DNA from: Rhabdothermincola sediminis
Lineage (GTDB): Bacteria > Actinomycetota > Acidimicrobiia > Acidimicrobiales > Acidimicrobilacustridaceae
Direction: 5' to 3'
Assembly: GCF_014805525.1 (NCBI RefSeq)
Contig: NZ_JACFSZ010000001.1
Coordinates: 124,001 to 188,000 of the forward strand
DNA length: 64,000 bases
Of the stretch, positions 1 through 7,946 are shown piece after piece. Numbering within the stretch: the stretch's first letter is position 1; each line of letters begins with the position of its first letter. Both the position numbers and the translations under genes were made by a program. The notes beneath the pieces are model-generated. The model saw only the letters and a list, made by a program, of their open reading frames with translations, did not search any database and was not told the origin of the DNA.

Positions 1-2
1 TC

Positions 3-38
3 CGCGCCGAGCAGGAGGCGGGGCGAGACCACGCCTGA
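3..38 (+). CDS. Possible 3' end of an upstream gene
   Basis: One plus-strand frame is open from the window edge and ends in TGA at 36-38, giving a charged tail RAEQEAGRDHA. Its stop lies in the left arm of a hairpin whose right arm holds the bioD stop, which is the arrangement expected of two convergent genes. Only eleven codons are visible, so no product can be assigned and the reading is tentative. Confidence 0.3.
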   Translation, partial: RAEQEAGRDHA

Positions 39-59
39 GCGGTGGGCTGCGGCTCAGGC
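33..59. terminator. Hairpin over two convergent stop codons
   Basis: GCCTGAGC (33-40) and GCTCAGGC (52-59) are perfect 8-bp inverted arms with an 11-nt loop. The arms contain the plus-strand TGA (36-38) and the bioD stop on the minus strand (54-56). There is no T-tract on either side, so its role as a bidirectional terminator is inferred from position. Confidence 0.5.
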
Positions 60-743
60 CAACCGGGCGGCCAGCTCGCCGATCCCGGTCACCACCTCTG
101 AGCCGGCCCGGTCAGCCAGCCACCGGCGGTTGCGGCGGTGCAGCTCGACGTGCTCGTCGAAGCGGTTGAGGTGCACGATCAGGCGGGCCTGGTGGGCGCC
201 GCGCTCGAGCGCCTCCACGGTGAGCCGCACCGCGTTGATCGTGCCGAGGCCGGCGTCGGCGACCACCACGACCACGTCGGGTCGCAGGGCCTCGACCAAC
301 GTGATCGAATCCCCGTCGACCGCGAGCGGTGAACGCACCCCTCCCGCGGTCTCGACCACCGCCACCCGCGGGCTGGGCCACTGCCAGTGGATCTCGGCCA
401 CCAGGTCCGCGATCGTGAAGGCCGGCCGCCCGAGCACCTCGGCGGCCATCGGTGGCGCCATGGGCACCTCGTACCAACGATGCGGCGGGCACACCGATGT
501 CGGGTCCTCGCCGGATGCCGCCCCCAGCAGGTGAGCGTCGGTCTCGGGGTCGCCTGGGTCGAACGACTGGGCGGGCTTGCGCGCCGCCACGGTGGTGCCA
601 CCGGCGCGCAGCTCCTGCAGCACCCGCGCCGCTACCCAGGTCTTGCCGACCTCCGTCCCGGTCCCGGCCACGACCACCAGCCGCTCGGGCCGCGCGCCCG
701 GGGCCCCCGGGTCGTGCTCATGCCGGGAGGGGACGGAGGTCAT
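54..743 (-). CDS. bioD: Dethiobiotin synthase BioD
   Basis: This cytoplasmic ATP-dependent enzyme closes the ureido ring of dethiobiotin from 7,8-diaminopelargonic acid and CO2, the penultimate biotin step. The 229-residue product has the P-loop variant GTGTEVGKTW at about residues 27-36 and the usual BioD length. Its ATG at 743 overlaps the bioF stop by 4 bp (ATGA), so it is probably translationally coupled as the last gene of a five-gene operon. bioB is not in the window. The short N-terminal extension before the P-loop is polar and probably disordered. Confidence 0.93.
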   Translation of the reverse strand: MTSVPSRHEHDPGAPGARPERLVVVAGTGTEVGKTWVAARVLQELRAGGTTVAARKPAQSFDPGDPETDAHLLGAASGEDPTSVCPPHRWYEVPMAPPMAAEVLGRPAFTIADLVAEIHWQWPSPRVAVVETAGGVRSPLAVDGDSITLVEALRPDVVVVVADAGLGTINAVRLTVEALERGAHQARLIVHLNRFDEHVELHRRNRRWLADRAGSEVVTGIGELAARLA

Positions 744-1876
744 GGCGTGGACACCGCCAGGCCGAGCTCGTCGAGCGCAGCACGCAGCCGGAGGACCTGC
801 TCACCGGTGTGGGCCGCGCTCAGGGCGACGCGCAGCCGGCAGGTCCCCGGCGGCACCGTCGGCGGCCGGATGGCGGGCACCAGCAGGCCGCGTTCGGCGA
901 GGGCGGTGCTGGCCGCCACGGCGTCGGGCTCATCGCCGATCACGACCGGCAGGATAGGAGTGGGGTGGCCGGGTGCGACCACCCCGATGTGTTCCCGCAG
1001 CCTGCGGCGCCGCGCCTCGCCCTCCGCCGAGCGGAGGATCTCGAGCGCGGCCAGGGCCGCGGCGGTGTCGGCCGGGGTGAGGGCGGTGGTGAACACGAAG
1101 GGCCGTGCCCGGTTGACGAGCAGCTCGACGACCCGTCGGCTCGCGGCCACGAAGCCGCCGAGCGAGCCGAGCGTCTTGGACAGGGTGCCCACCCGCACCA
1201 CCTCGACACCGCCGAGGTCCGCGCCGACGTCGAAGACCGCGTGCGCGTCGTCCACGACCAACAGCGCGCCGTGCGCCCGGCACACGCCAGCGATAGCGCC
1301 GAGCGGAGCCACGTCACCGTCCATCGAGAAGACCGTGTCGGTGACGACCAGCGCTCGGCGGCCGTCCAGGCCGGCGAGCTGCGCCCGCAGGTGCTCGGGA
1401 TCGGCATGGCGGTACACGCGCACCTCGGCGCCGCGTCGGCCGGCGAGCCGGCAGCCGTCGATGATCGACGCGTGGTTGAGCTCGTCGGAGCACACCACCG
1501 TCCCGGGGCCGGCCAGCGTCGCCAGAGTGCCGGTGTTGGCGGCGTAGCCGGTGGGGAACACCAGCGCGGCCTGCGTGCCCCGCCACGCCGCGAGCTGCGC
1601 TTCCAGCTCGTCGTGGATCGGGCGGGAGCCGACGATGAGTCGCGAGGCGCCCGCGCCGGTGCCCCACCGCTGGATGGCCTCGATGGCGGCCGCCTTCACT
1701 GCCGGGTGCTGCGAGAGACCGAGGTAGTCGTTGGACGCGAACGACACGACCGGCACGCCGGTGCTCGTGATGGCAGTCTCGGGCGCCCCGCCGTCGAGCG
1801 CCCGTAGCGTCCGCCACCGTCCGGCCTGCTCGATGAGCCGGCACTCGCCGTCCACCCACTCGGCCCACCCGGTCAC
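740..1876 (-). CDS. bioF: 8-amino-7-oxononanoate synthase BioF
   Basis: This PLP enzyme of the alpha-oxoamine synthase family condenses pimeloyl thioester with alanine to give 8-amino-7-oxononanoate. The 378-residue protein shows the SNDYLGL motif (48-54), the cofactor-contacting DDAHA (about 209-213), and the lysine expected to bind PLP in TLSKTLG (K234). It starts with GTG at 1876, overlapping the upstream hydrolase stop (GTGA), and its own stop overlaps the bioD start. Close relatives such as KBL or CqsA are possible by fold, but the bio operon context settles the assignment. Confidence 0.93.
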   Translation of the reverse strand: MTGWAEWVDGECRLIEQAGRWRTLRALDGGAPETAITSTGVPVVSFASNDYLGLSQHPAVKAAAIEAIQRWGTGAGASRLIVGSRPIHDELEAQLAAWRGTQAALVFPTGYAANTGTLATLAGPGTVVCSDELNHASIIDGCRLAGRRGAEVRVYRHADPEHLRAQLAGLDGRRALVVTDTVFSMDGDVAPLGAIAGVCRAHGALLVVDDAHAVFDVGADLGGVEVVRVGTLSKTLGSLGGFVAASRRVVELLVNRARPFVFTTALTPADTAAALAALEILRSAEGEARRRRLREHIGVVAPGHPTPILPVVIGDEPDAVAASTALAERGLLVPAIRPPTVPPGTCRLRVALSAAHTGEQVLRLRAALDELGLAVSTP

Positions 1877-2943
1877 GGGCCGGCACCCCGGTGCGATCGG
1901 CGCCTGGCGATGGCGATGGCGATCACGAGCGCGGTCGACAGCACGGCAGCGGCGACGGCGAGCAGGAGGGCGCGGCGGTCACGGCCGGTGAAGTCGATCG
2001 GCTCCGGCTCCGGAACCCCGAGCCGGGACGCCAGGAAGGGCATCATGTCGTTCCACGCCGACGGGGTGTAGGCGGAGGCGTGCGCCGAGCCGGGCACGAC
2101 ACGCAGGTGCACGTCCACGCCGAGTCGCTCGAGCGCGTCGTGGAGCGACTGGGCCTGGGACATCGGCACCATCTCGTTCGTGGCGTTGGCGATGAACGTC
2201 GGCGGCGTCGCCCTCGTCACCTGCTCGACGGGCGATGCGGAGCGGTAGCGCTCCGGACACTGCTGGGGCGTGCAACCGAGGAAGTCCGCCACCAGCGGCA
2301 TCGACCACACCTTCTCGCAAGCGGTGTTGCCCGCGCAGCCCGGTGGGCTCTCGGAGCCGTCGGGTGTCAGCGCGACGAGATCCGTGGGCGCGGACCACAC
2401 AGCCAGCGCCCGCACGCCACTGGTGCCGTCGGCGGCGGCGAGCGCGGCGAGATGCCCGCCGGCGGACATCCCCACCAGGGCGATGTGGTCGCGATCGACG
2501 CCGTGGTCGGGGGCATGCTCCACGACCCACGTCACCGCCGACCGGACCGCGTCGACCTCGGCCGGCCAGGCGCCACCGCCCGTGCCCAGCTGGGCCGTGG
2601 TGGGGTAGTCGACGTTGAACACCGTCCAACCCTGCGAGGAGGCCAGGCGTGCCCGGGCATCCTCCTCGGCGCGGGTGCCGCCCGCCCAGGCACCCCCGTG
2701 GACCAGGACCAGCGCGGGGCTCCCTTCCGCCGGCTCGACCGGACGCCACACGTCGAGCTGGCGAGCCGGGTCGTCCGGGGCGCCGTAGGGCACGTCACGC
2801 TCGACGACGACCTGCCCTCGATCGGTGCGCACCAGCATCGTCGACCCCTGGGCCCCGGCGGTGGCAGTGGCGGCCGTGACACCCGCAAGGGCGCCGATCA
2901 TGGCCGCCCACCGGCGCACGTCGCCCATCCCCACGCTGCTCAT
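1873..2943 (-). CDS. Exported, C-terminally anchored alpha/beta hydrolase in bio operon
   Basis: This 356-residue esterase-like protein has an N-terminal hydrophobic segment that may be a signal peptide (about 10-32). It carries an HGGAW oxyanion motif (82-86), the nucleophile elbow GMSAGG (S160), and a terminal transmembrane helix (about 325-346) followed by an Arg-rich tail. The catalytic acid position appears to be E257 in NEMVPM, where Asp is usual, with His288 in GSAH. It sits between bioA and bioF with 4-bp overlaps on both sides, so it is made with the biotin enzymes. Export argues against a BioH role, because pimeloyl-ACP methyl ester is cytoplasmic. Its substrate is unknown. Confidence 0.8.
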   Translation of the reverse strand: MSSVGMGDVRRWAAMIGALAGVTAATATAGAQGSTMLVRTDRGQVVVERDVPYGAPDDPARQLDVWRPVEPAEGSPALVLVHGGAWAGGTRAEEDARARLASSQGWTVFNVDYPTTAQLGTGGGAWPAEVDAVRSAVTWVVEHAPDHGVDRDHIALVGMSAGGHLAALAAADGTSGVRALAVWSAPTDLVALTPDGSESPPGCAGNTACEKVWSMPLVADFLGCTPQQCPERYRSASPVEQVTRATPPTFIANATNEMVPMSQAQSLHDALERLGVDVHLRVVPGSAHASAYTPSAWNDMMPFLASRLGVPEPEPIDFTGRDRRALLLAVAAAVLSTALVIAIAIARRRSHRGAGP

Positions 2944-4223
2944 CCCGTGCAGACCACGTCGATGGCCTCCGCCAGCACATCGACGATGCGGCGGAGCTCG
3001 TCGGGGGTGGTGGTGAGGATGGGCATCAGCACCACCACGTCGCCGAGCGGCCGCAGCAGCACCCCGCGATCGACGGCCGCGGCGCAGGTGCGCCGACCCC
3101 AGCGCAAACCGTCCTCGGGTGGGGCCAGCTCGACCCCGACCATCAGGCCCCGCTGGCGTACCTCCCGCACCGCGGGGAGTGGGGTGATGCGCTCGCGCAG
3201 CAGCTCCGCCAGGAGCGCGGCCCGCTCACGCACGCCCGCGATCACCTCCCACTCGTCCATCAGCTCGAGGTGCCGGCGGGCCACCGCGCATGCCAGCGCG
3301 TTCCCGCTGTAGGAGTGCCCGTGGTAGAAGGTGCGCTCCCCGAGGTCCGGGCCGAGGAACGCCTCGTAGACCCGCGGCGAGGCGGCGGTGGCCGACAGGG
3401 GCAGGTAGCCACCGGTGATCCCCTTGCCCATGCACGCCAGGTCGGCGCGGACTCCGCACTGCTCGGTGGCGAAGAGGCTGCCGGTGCGCCCGAAGCCGGT
3501 GGCCACCTCGTCGACGATCAGCAGCACGTCGGCCCGGTGGCAGGCCTGCGCGACCCGGCGGACGGATTCGGGATCGGTGACCAGGATGCCGGCCGCGCCC
3601 TGCACGAGTGGCTCCAGCACCACCGCGGCGAGCTCGGGCGCGTGCTCCTCGATCAGCGACACCGCGGTGTCGGCCCACGACGGGTCGTCGTAGCCCGGCG
3701 AGCGCCGGACCGGGAAGCGCAGCGGGTCGAACACGTCGGTGCCGAACCCGCCGGCACCGAGCGAGATCGAGCCCACGGTGTCGCCGTGGTAGGCCTGACC
3801 GAGGGCCAGGTAGGTGGTGCGCCCCCGCACCCCCTGGTTCGCCCAGAACTGGAAGGCGATCTTGAGGGCCTGTTCCACCGCGGCGGCCCCGTCGGAGGCG
3901 AACAGGAAGTGCGGGTCCTCGACGGGCACCCGCGGCGCCAGCGCTTCGGCCAGCTCGATCGCGGCCCGGTTGCCGTTGCCGAGCAGCGTGGAATGGGCCA
4001 CCCGGTCGAGTTGCTCGCGCACGGCGCGGTCGAGCTCGGGGACCCGGTGCCCGAGGGTGTTGACCCACAGCGAGGAGATGGCGTCGAGGTAGCGGCGGCC
4101 CTCCACGTCGATCAGCTCCCGCCCCTCGGCTCGCTCGACGATGACCGGAGCGTTCTCCGCGAAGCACGACATCTGGGTGAAGCCGTGCCAGACGACCGCC
4201 TCGTCGCGCGCCACCCAGCTCAT
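2940..4223 (-). CDS. bioA: Adenosylmethionine-8-amino-7-oxononanoate aminotransferase BioA
   Basis: This class III PLP aminotransferase makes 7,8-diaminopelargonic acid, with S-adenosylmethionine as the usual amino donor. The chosen ATG (4223) gives 427 residues beginning MSWVARDEAV and overlaps the ABC1 kinase stop as ATGA. An upstream in-frame extension would lie inside the kinase gene and is rejected. Visible landmarks are the FTQM region near the N terminus, the PLP-contacting DEVATGFGRTG (238-248) and the Schiff-base lysine in GKGITGG (K267). Confidence 0.94.
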   Translation of the reverse strand: MSWVARDEAVVWHGFTQMSCFAENAPVIVERAEGRELIDVEGRRYLDAISSLWVNTLGHRVPELDRAVREQLDRVAHSTLLGNGNRAAIELAEALAPRVPVEDPHFLFASDGAAAVEQALKIAFQFWANQGVRGRTTYLALGQAYHGDTVGSISLGAGGFGTDVFDPLRFPVRRSPGYDDPSWADTAVSLIEEHAPELAAVVLEPLVQGAAGILVTDPESVRRVAQACHRADVLLIVDEVATGFGRTGSLFATEQCGVRADLACMGKGITGGYLPLSATAASPRVYEAFLGPDLGERTFYHGHSYSGNALACAVARRHLELMDEWEVIAGVRERAALLAELLRERITPLPAVREVRQRGLMVGVELAPPEDGLRWGRRTCAAAVDRGVLLRPLGDVVVLMPILTTTPDELRRIVDVLAEAIDVVCTG

Positions 4224-5716
4224 GCCACGGCTCCCTCGCGGCGGGCTCGCCACGCTTCGATCTCCTCGCCCATCGGCGTGGCGGGTGGACCGGCGACGAA
4301 GGGCCAGATCTCCTCGGCCAGCCGCCGCCAATTGCCGGTGGCTCGCATCTCGCCGAACAGCGCGTACAGGCCGAGGTTGATGCGCTGGATGATGACCATG
4401 CTCGGTGGCACGTTCGCGGCCTTCATGATCTCGCCGTAGGGGCCGCTCTTGTCGAAGAACCGCCGCACGGTCTCCGATGCGTATTCGGGGGTGATGGTGC
4501 ACACCCCGTCGTGCATCACGAACTCGTAGAAGTGGCCGAAGTAGTCGACGATCTGCTCGTCGGTGAAGTCGGTGCCGGTCTTCAGCAGGCCGATGCGCTC
4601 ACACACCCGACGGAACTCGGCCGGGTCGTGGTCGATGACCATGGCCACGATCATGTCCTCGAACTGCTGGATCTCCTCGGCGGTGAAGTGCTTGACCAAC
4701 CCGAAGTCGAGGAAGGTGACCCGGCCACCGGGGCGGAAGAGGTAGTTGCCCGGGTGGGGGTCGCCGTTGAACATGTGGAGCCGGTACAGGCTGCCGAACG
4801 CGAACCGGTAGATGGTCTCCGCGGCGAGGTCCCGTTCGCCCTGGTCCCAGGTGAGCATCTCGTCCCAACGCACCCCCTCGGCCAGCTCGGTGGTGAGCAC
4901 CCGCCGGGTCGAGTACCGGTCGAGGACCTCCGGTACGTGGATGGTGGGGTGACCGTCGTAGTACCGGGCGAAGGCCCGCTGGTTGGCAGCCTCGAGCCGG
5001 TAGTCGAGCTCCTCGCGCAGGCGGCTCCGCAGCTCTTCCACCAGCGGGCCGTGCTCGAGGCCGGGGAAGAGTTGAGCCATCCCGGCGAACAGCAGCCCGA
5101 CGTTGTCGAGGTCCGCGCCGAGCGCCTCCTCCACGCCCGGGTACTGCACCTTGACGGCCACCGCTCGGCCTTCCCGGGTGATCGCCCGGTGGACCTGGCC
5201 GATCGACGCGGAGGCGATCGGGTGCGGATCCCATTCGAGGAACAGCTCGGTGGGATCCGCGCCCAGCTCGCGCCGGATCGTGCCGGCGGCCAGTTCCGGG
5301 CTCATCGGTGGCGCGTTGTGCTGGAGCTCGGCCAGCGCGGCGCGAACGTGCTCGGGCAGGCCCTGGTCGAGGTAGCTGGCCATCTGGCCGAGCTTCATGA
5401 GCGCACCCTTCATGTGTCCCAGGGCTTCCGCCACCTGCGCCGCGGTCCGCATCTCGAACGCCGTGTCGAGGCGCTCGCGGGTCGCCGCGTCGGCGAACAC
5501 CCGGCGTGCCCGGTGGAGGGCGTAGTCCCGCCCGGCTCTGGCACCGACCTTGACCAGCCGGGCGTTGCGTGCTCCTCGACCGAGGTGGCGCACGGCATGT
5601 CCCGGCGGTGATACCGGCTCGCTCGGTGTGGTGGCCCTCGTCGATCGCCACCACCGCGCCGCCGCAAGGGTCGTGGCCGCGGCTGCCGCGGTGGCCAGGA
5701 GCGTCGCCCGTCTCAC
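4220..5716 (-). CDS. ABC1/UbiB/AarF family atypical kinase
   Basis: This member of the UbiB-like protein-kinase-like family has about 498 residues from GTG 5716. One hydrophobic segment lies near the N terminus. It is followed by the family KxGQ motif (KLGQMASYL), the Ala-rich nucleotide loop (ASIGQVH), a VAVKVQYPG lysine, NGDPHPGN in the catalytic loop and FLDFG. Relatives act on isoprenoid lipids and quinones as ATPases, but the target here is unknown. It is the first gene of the biotin operon and overlaps bioA. The start is set by a -10-like TAGCCT exactly 7 nt upstream, which implies leaderless mRNA. Confidence 0.85.
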   Translation of the reverse strand: MRRATLLATAAAAATTLAAARWWRSTRATTPSEPVSPPGHAVRHLGRGARNARLVKVGARAGRDYALHRARRVFADAATRERLDTAFEMRTAAQVAEALGHMKGALMKLGQMASYLDQGLPEHVRAALAELQHNAPPMSPELAAGTIRRELGADPTELFLEWDPHPIASASIGQVHRAITREGRAVAVKVQYPGVEEALGADLDNVGLLFAGMAQLFPGLEHGPLVEELRSRLREELDYRLEAANQRAFARYYDGHPTIHVPEVLDRYSTRRVLTTELAEGVRWDEMLTWDQGERDLAAETIYRFAFGSLYRLHMFNGDPHPGNYLFRPGGRVTFLDFGLVKHFTAEEIQQFEDMIVAMVIDHDPAEFRRVCERIGLLKTGTDFTDEQIVDYFGHFYEFVMHDGVCTITPEYASETVRRFFDKSGPYGEIMKAANVPPSMVIIQRINLGLYALFGEMRATGNWRRLAEEIWPFVAGPPATPMGEEIEAWRARREGAVA

Positions 5717-5723
5717 GGCCGAC

Positions 5724-5729
5724 AGGCTA
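5724..5729 (-). promoter_or_regulatory. -10 element of the ABC1-bio operon
   Basis: TAGCCT on the minus strand is separated by 7 nt from GTG 5716, so transcription should begin at or next to the start codon. No other promoter-like site is evident within the operon, whose genes all overlap. Confidence 0.5.
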
Positions 5730-5780
5730 GGCGGGCGCGATCGGTGTCCCGGCAGGGCGGAGGTTGAGGGATACTCGGGC

Positions 5781-6587
5781 GTGACCTGGTACGTGGCGCT
5801 GGCCGTGTTCGCCCTGGGCGTGAGCGCCGGCGTCCTATCGGGCATGCTGGGAATCGGCGGTGCGGTGATCACCACCCCCGGCATCCGGGTTCTCGGCGCC
5901 ACGCCGCTCGAAGCCGTCGGCTCCACGGTGCCGGCGATCCTGCCCAGCGCGTTGTCGGGTACCTGGCGCTACGCCCGGGCGGGGATGGTCGACTGGCGGA
6001 TCGGGGGGATCTGCGGCGTGGCCGGGTCGGTACTGGCGGTGGGCGGCGCTTGGGTCTCCGATCTCGTCAACCCGCACCTGCTCATGGTGCTCACGGCGAT
6101 CCTCCTGGGATGGAGCGGCGTGTCGACCGTCCGGTCGGGGAGGCGGGTGCGAGCTCAGCCCGAGCCGGAGCCCGCTCTCGTGCCCCGCGAGCCGATCATC
6201 ACCACCACCCGGGCGCACACCGGTACGGCAATGCTGACGCTGGTGGGATCAGCAGCGGGGTTCCTCGCCGGGCTGCTCGGGGTGGGCGGGGGCATCGTGT
6301 TGATGCCCGCGTTCACGGTGGTGCTGCGCATCCCGATCAAGGAGGCAGTGGCCTCGAGCCTGGTGGCGGTGGCCATCTTCTCCGTGCCGGCGCTCGTGAC
6401 CCACGTGGCGCTCGGTCACGTCAACTGGTGGTATGCGCTCCTGCTGATGGCCGGCGGGGCCCCCGGTGCCCAGATCGGCTCGCACCTGACTCTCGGAGCG
6501 TCCGACCGGACGGTACGCCTGGTCTTCGGTGCGTTCATGGTGGTGGTGGCTGCGATCTATGGCACGGCCGAGCTGCTCGCCCTCTGA
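5781..6587 (+). CDS. TauE/SafE-family membrane transporter
   Basis: This integral membrane protein of about 268 residues has roughly eight hydrophobic helices in two homologous halves. Each half begins with the Gly-rich family motif (SGMLGIGGAVITTPG near residue 17, then AGLLGVGGGIVLMPAF near 170), separated by a hydrophilic loop rich in Pro and Arg. Family members export sulfite, sulfoacetate or related anions, but the substrate cannot be read from sequence. GTG 5781 is preferred because hydrophobicity begins immediately after it and a GATACT lies 5 nt upstream. It is divergent from the bio operon with about 64 bp between starts. Confidence 0.82.
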   Translation: MTWYVALAVFALGVSAGVLSGMLGIGGAVITTPGIRVLGATPLEAVGSTVPAILPSALSGTWRYARAGMVDWRIGGICGVAGSVLAVGGAWVSDLVNPHLLMVLTAILLGWSGVSTVRSGRRVRAQPEPEPALVPREPIITTTRAHTGTAMLTLVGSAAGFLAGLLGVGGGIVLMPAFTVVLRIPIKEAVASSLVAVAIFSVPALVTHVALGHVNWWYALLLMAGGAPGAQIGSHLTLGASDRTVRLVFGAFMVVVAAIYGTAELLAL

Positions 6588-6673
6588 TCGGTTCCGGCGC
6601 GTTCGCCACGTGCCGGCGATGTCGTTGGTCCGTGGCATACCGACCCGCCGATCGGGCGCGACGCACCCGCGGG

Positions 6674-7198
6674 TCACCTGCCGATGAGCGCCTTGGCCCG
6701 CTCGCGGATCTGGGCCGGCGCGTCGAGCAGGTCGATGCGCGCGGTGAGCAGATCACGGTCGACGATGCCCGCCGCGAGCAGCGCCCGTGCAAACTCGACG
6801 TCTTTGGGTCGCCCCGCGGCGAGCTTGGACGCCACGAGGTCGTGAGGCTCGAGGCACCAGGCGGTGACCCCGCCCGTGTTCTCGTTGTGGAGGGGAACGA
6901 GTCGGTCACGCCAGCCCTCCGGCAGGATCGCCGCGGTGAGCGAGACGCCCTGCGCGTAGATCCCGTGCGTCTCCTCGAACAGCGACGCCTCACCGATGGA
7001 GCCGTCGATCAGGTCGGCCTTGCGCTCGTCGGGATCGTTCATGGGGACGATATCGGCTTCGATCGAACGGGTCGCCTCGGGCGGTAGACCTGATCGCACC
7101 GACCCCAGGATCGCCTGGCTGCCGATGACGATCAGCTCGTCGTCGCCGGTGATCGCGCCGGCAGCGCGGACGAGGTGCTCGAGCTGTTCACGACGCAC
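6674..7198 (-). CDS. DUF6036-like nucleotidyltransferase, putative toxin
   Basis: This 174-residue protein resembles the minimal nucleotidyltransferase family DUF6036/AbiEii. It has a Gly-Ser loop (VIGSQAILG, about 24-32), an acidic pair SIEADIV near 46-52 matching the metal-binding strand, and a DLVASKLAAGRPKD segment (about 120-133) common to this group. It overlaps the upstream XRE regulator by 11 bp. In related pairs the regulator is the antitoxin and the nucleotidyltransferase modifies RNA, often tRNA. Toxicity here is inference. It could instead be a chromosomally domesticated member. Confidence 0.7.
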   Translation of the reverse strand: MRREQLEHLVRAAGAITGDDELIVIGSQAILGSVRSGLPPEATRSIEADIVPMNDPDERKADLIDGSIGEASLFEETHGIYAQGVSLTAAILPEGWRDRLVPLHNENTGGVTAWCLEPHDLVASKLAAGRPKDVEFARALLAAGIVDRDLLTARIDLLDAPAQIRERAKALIGR

Positions 7199-7763
7199 GG
7201 CGGCCGTCCCGGCGGAATCGACGGTAGAGGTCCCACCGCTGCTTCGCCGGTAGGACTCCCGCGAACGGGGAGGTCTGCCGGAGCTCGCGAGCGTGGGGTG
7301 TCGGCGAGACGAGGACGTCTGCGATGATCTCGACCGGCAGGCCGACTATCAGCTCCCACTCGTCGAGCCGGCGTGACACCGACCCGTCCGGATGCGCCGC
7401 CCGGAAGTGATCGAGGGTGGCACGGGCGCGCCGCAGCACGGTCGCAGGCTCGCGCCGCAGCTCGTCGAGGATCGCCGCGTGCAAGGCGATGCTCCGGGCC
7501 TCGTGGCGGTCGCGGGCCGCTTGCCGGGTGTCGGGGGTCGACGCCGGCGCCGATCCTTCCTCGACCAACGACGCGCCACATTCTCGGAGCAACCGCAGCG
7601 CGGTCGACAGGCGGGGGTCGCGCTTGCCGGTCTCGTACTCGGCGAGGGTGCCTCTCGACGTCCCGGCCCGCACCGCCAGCTCACGTTGGCTCAGTCCGGC
7701 ACGGCGCCGGGCCCCGGCCAGCAGCCGGGCCCCGGCCGGCCGGTCGTTCGAGTGGGACTCCAT
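7188..7763 (-). CDS. XRE-family regulator, putative antitoxin
   Basis: The 191-residue protein has an N-terminal Cro/C1-type helix-turn-helix (about residues 14-65; core SQRELAVRAGTSRGTLAEYE) and a C-terminal helical domain with no recognised fold. It is translated just ahead of the nucleotidyltransferase, with overlapping reading frames, which is the normal order for antitoxin and toxin. ATG 7763 is supported by TAACCT 6 nt upstream. A perfect 7-bp inverted repeat occupies the expected -35 region and is the likely autorepression site. Confidence 0.8.
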   Translation of the reverse strand: MESHSNDRPAGARLLAGARRRAGLSQRELAVRAGTSRGTLAEYETGKRDPRLSTALRLLRECGASLVEEGSAPASTPDTRQAARDRHEARSIALHAAILDELRREPATVLRRARATLDHFRAAHPDGSVSRRLDEWELIVGLPVEIIADVLVSPTPHARELRQTSPFAGVLPAKQRWDLYRRFRRDGRRAS

Positions 7764-7769
7764 GGGGGC

Positions 7770-7801
7770 AGGTTAGCAGCATCGCTCTCTGATAAGAGAG
7801 C
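7770..7801 (-). promoter_or_regulatory. Promoter and operator of the XRE/nucleotidyltransferase pair
   Basis: GCTCTCT and AGAGAGC form a perfect inverted repeat around GATA (7784-7801). On the minus strand TAACCT (7770-7775) lies 6 nt before ATG 7763 as a leaderless -10, so the repeat covers the -35 position. This suits repression by the XRE protein. Confidence 0.6.
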
Positions 7802-7933
7802 AGGAGACGGGGACGACCGGATCGGGCAGGGCGCCCGGACCGTCCGCGGCGGTCAGGTGGTCGTAGGATTCCGGGAACCGGCGCGGGACGGACCACCACT
7901 TGACTGTCCGGCCGGAACCTGAGCTGCGCGACC

Positions 7934-7939
7934 TAGTGT
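7934..7939 (+). promoter_or_regulatory. -10 element for the anchored secreted protein
   Basis: TAGTGT is followed by 7 nt and then ATG 7947. It picks this ATG from three closely spaced candidates (7938, 7941 and 7947). Confidence 0.45.
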
Positions 7940-7946
7940 GATGGCC

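Noticed and set aside
1873-2943. Calling the operon hydrolase BioH
   Set aside because: The putative signal peptide and C-terminal anchor place it outside the cytoplasm, whereas BioH acts on a cytoplasmic acyl carrier protein substrate.
4224-4502. Longer BioA start inside the ABC1 kinase gene
   Set aside because: The extra 93 residues are out-of-frame kinase sequence. ATG 4223 gives normal BioA length.
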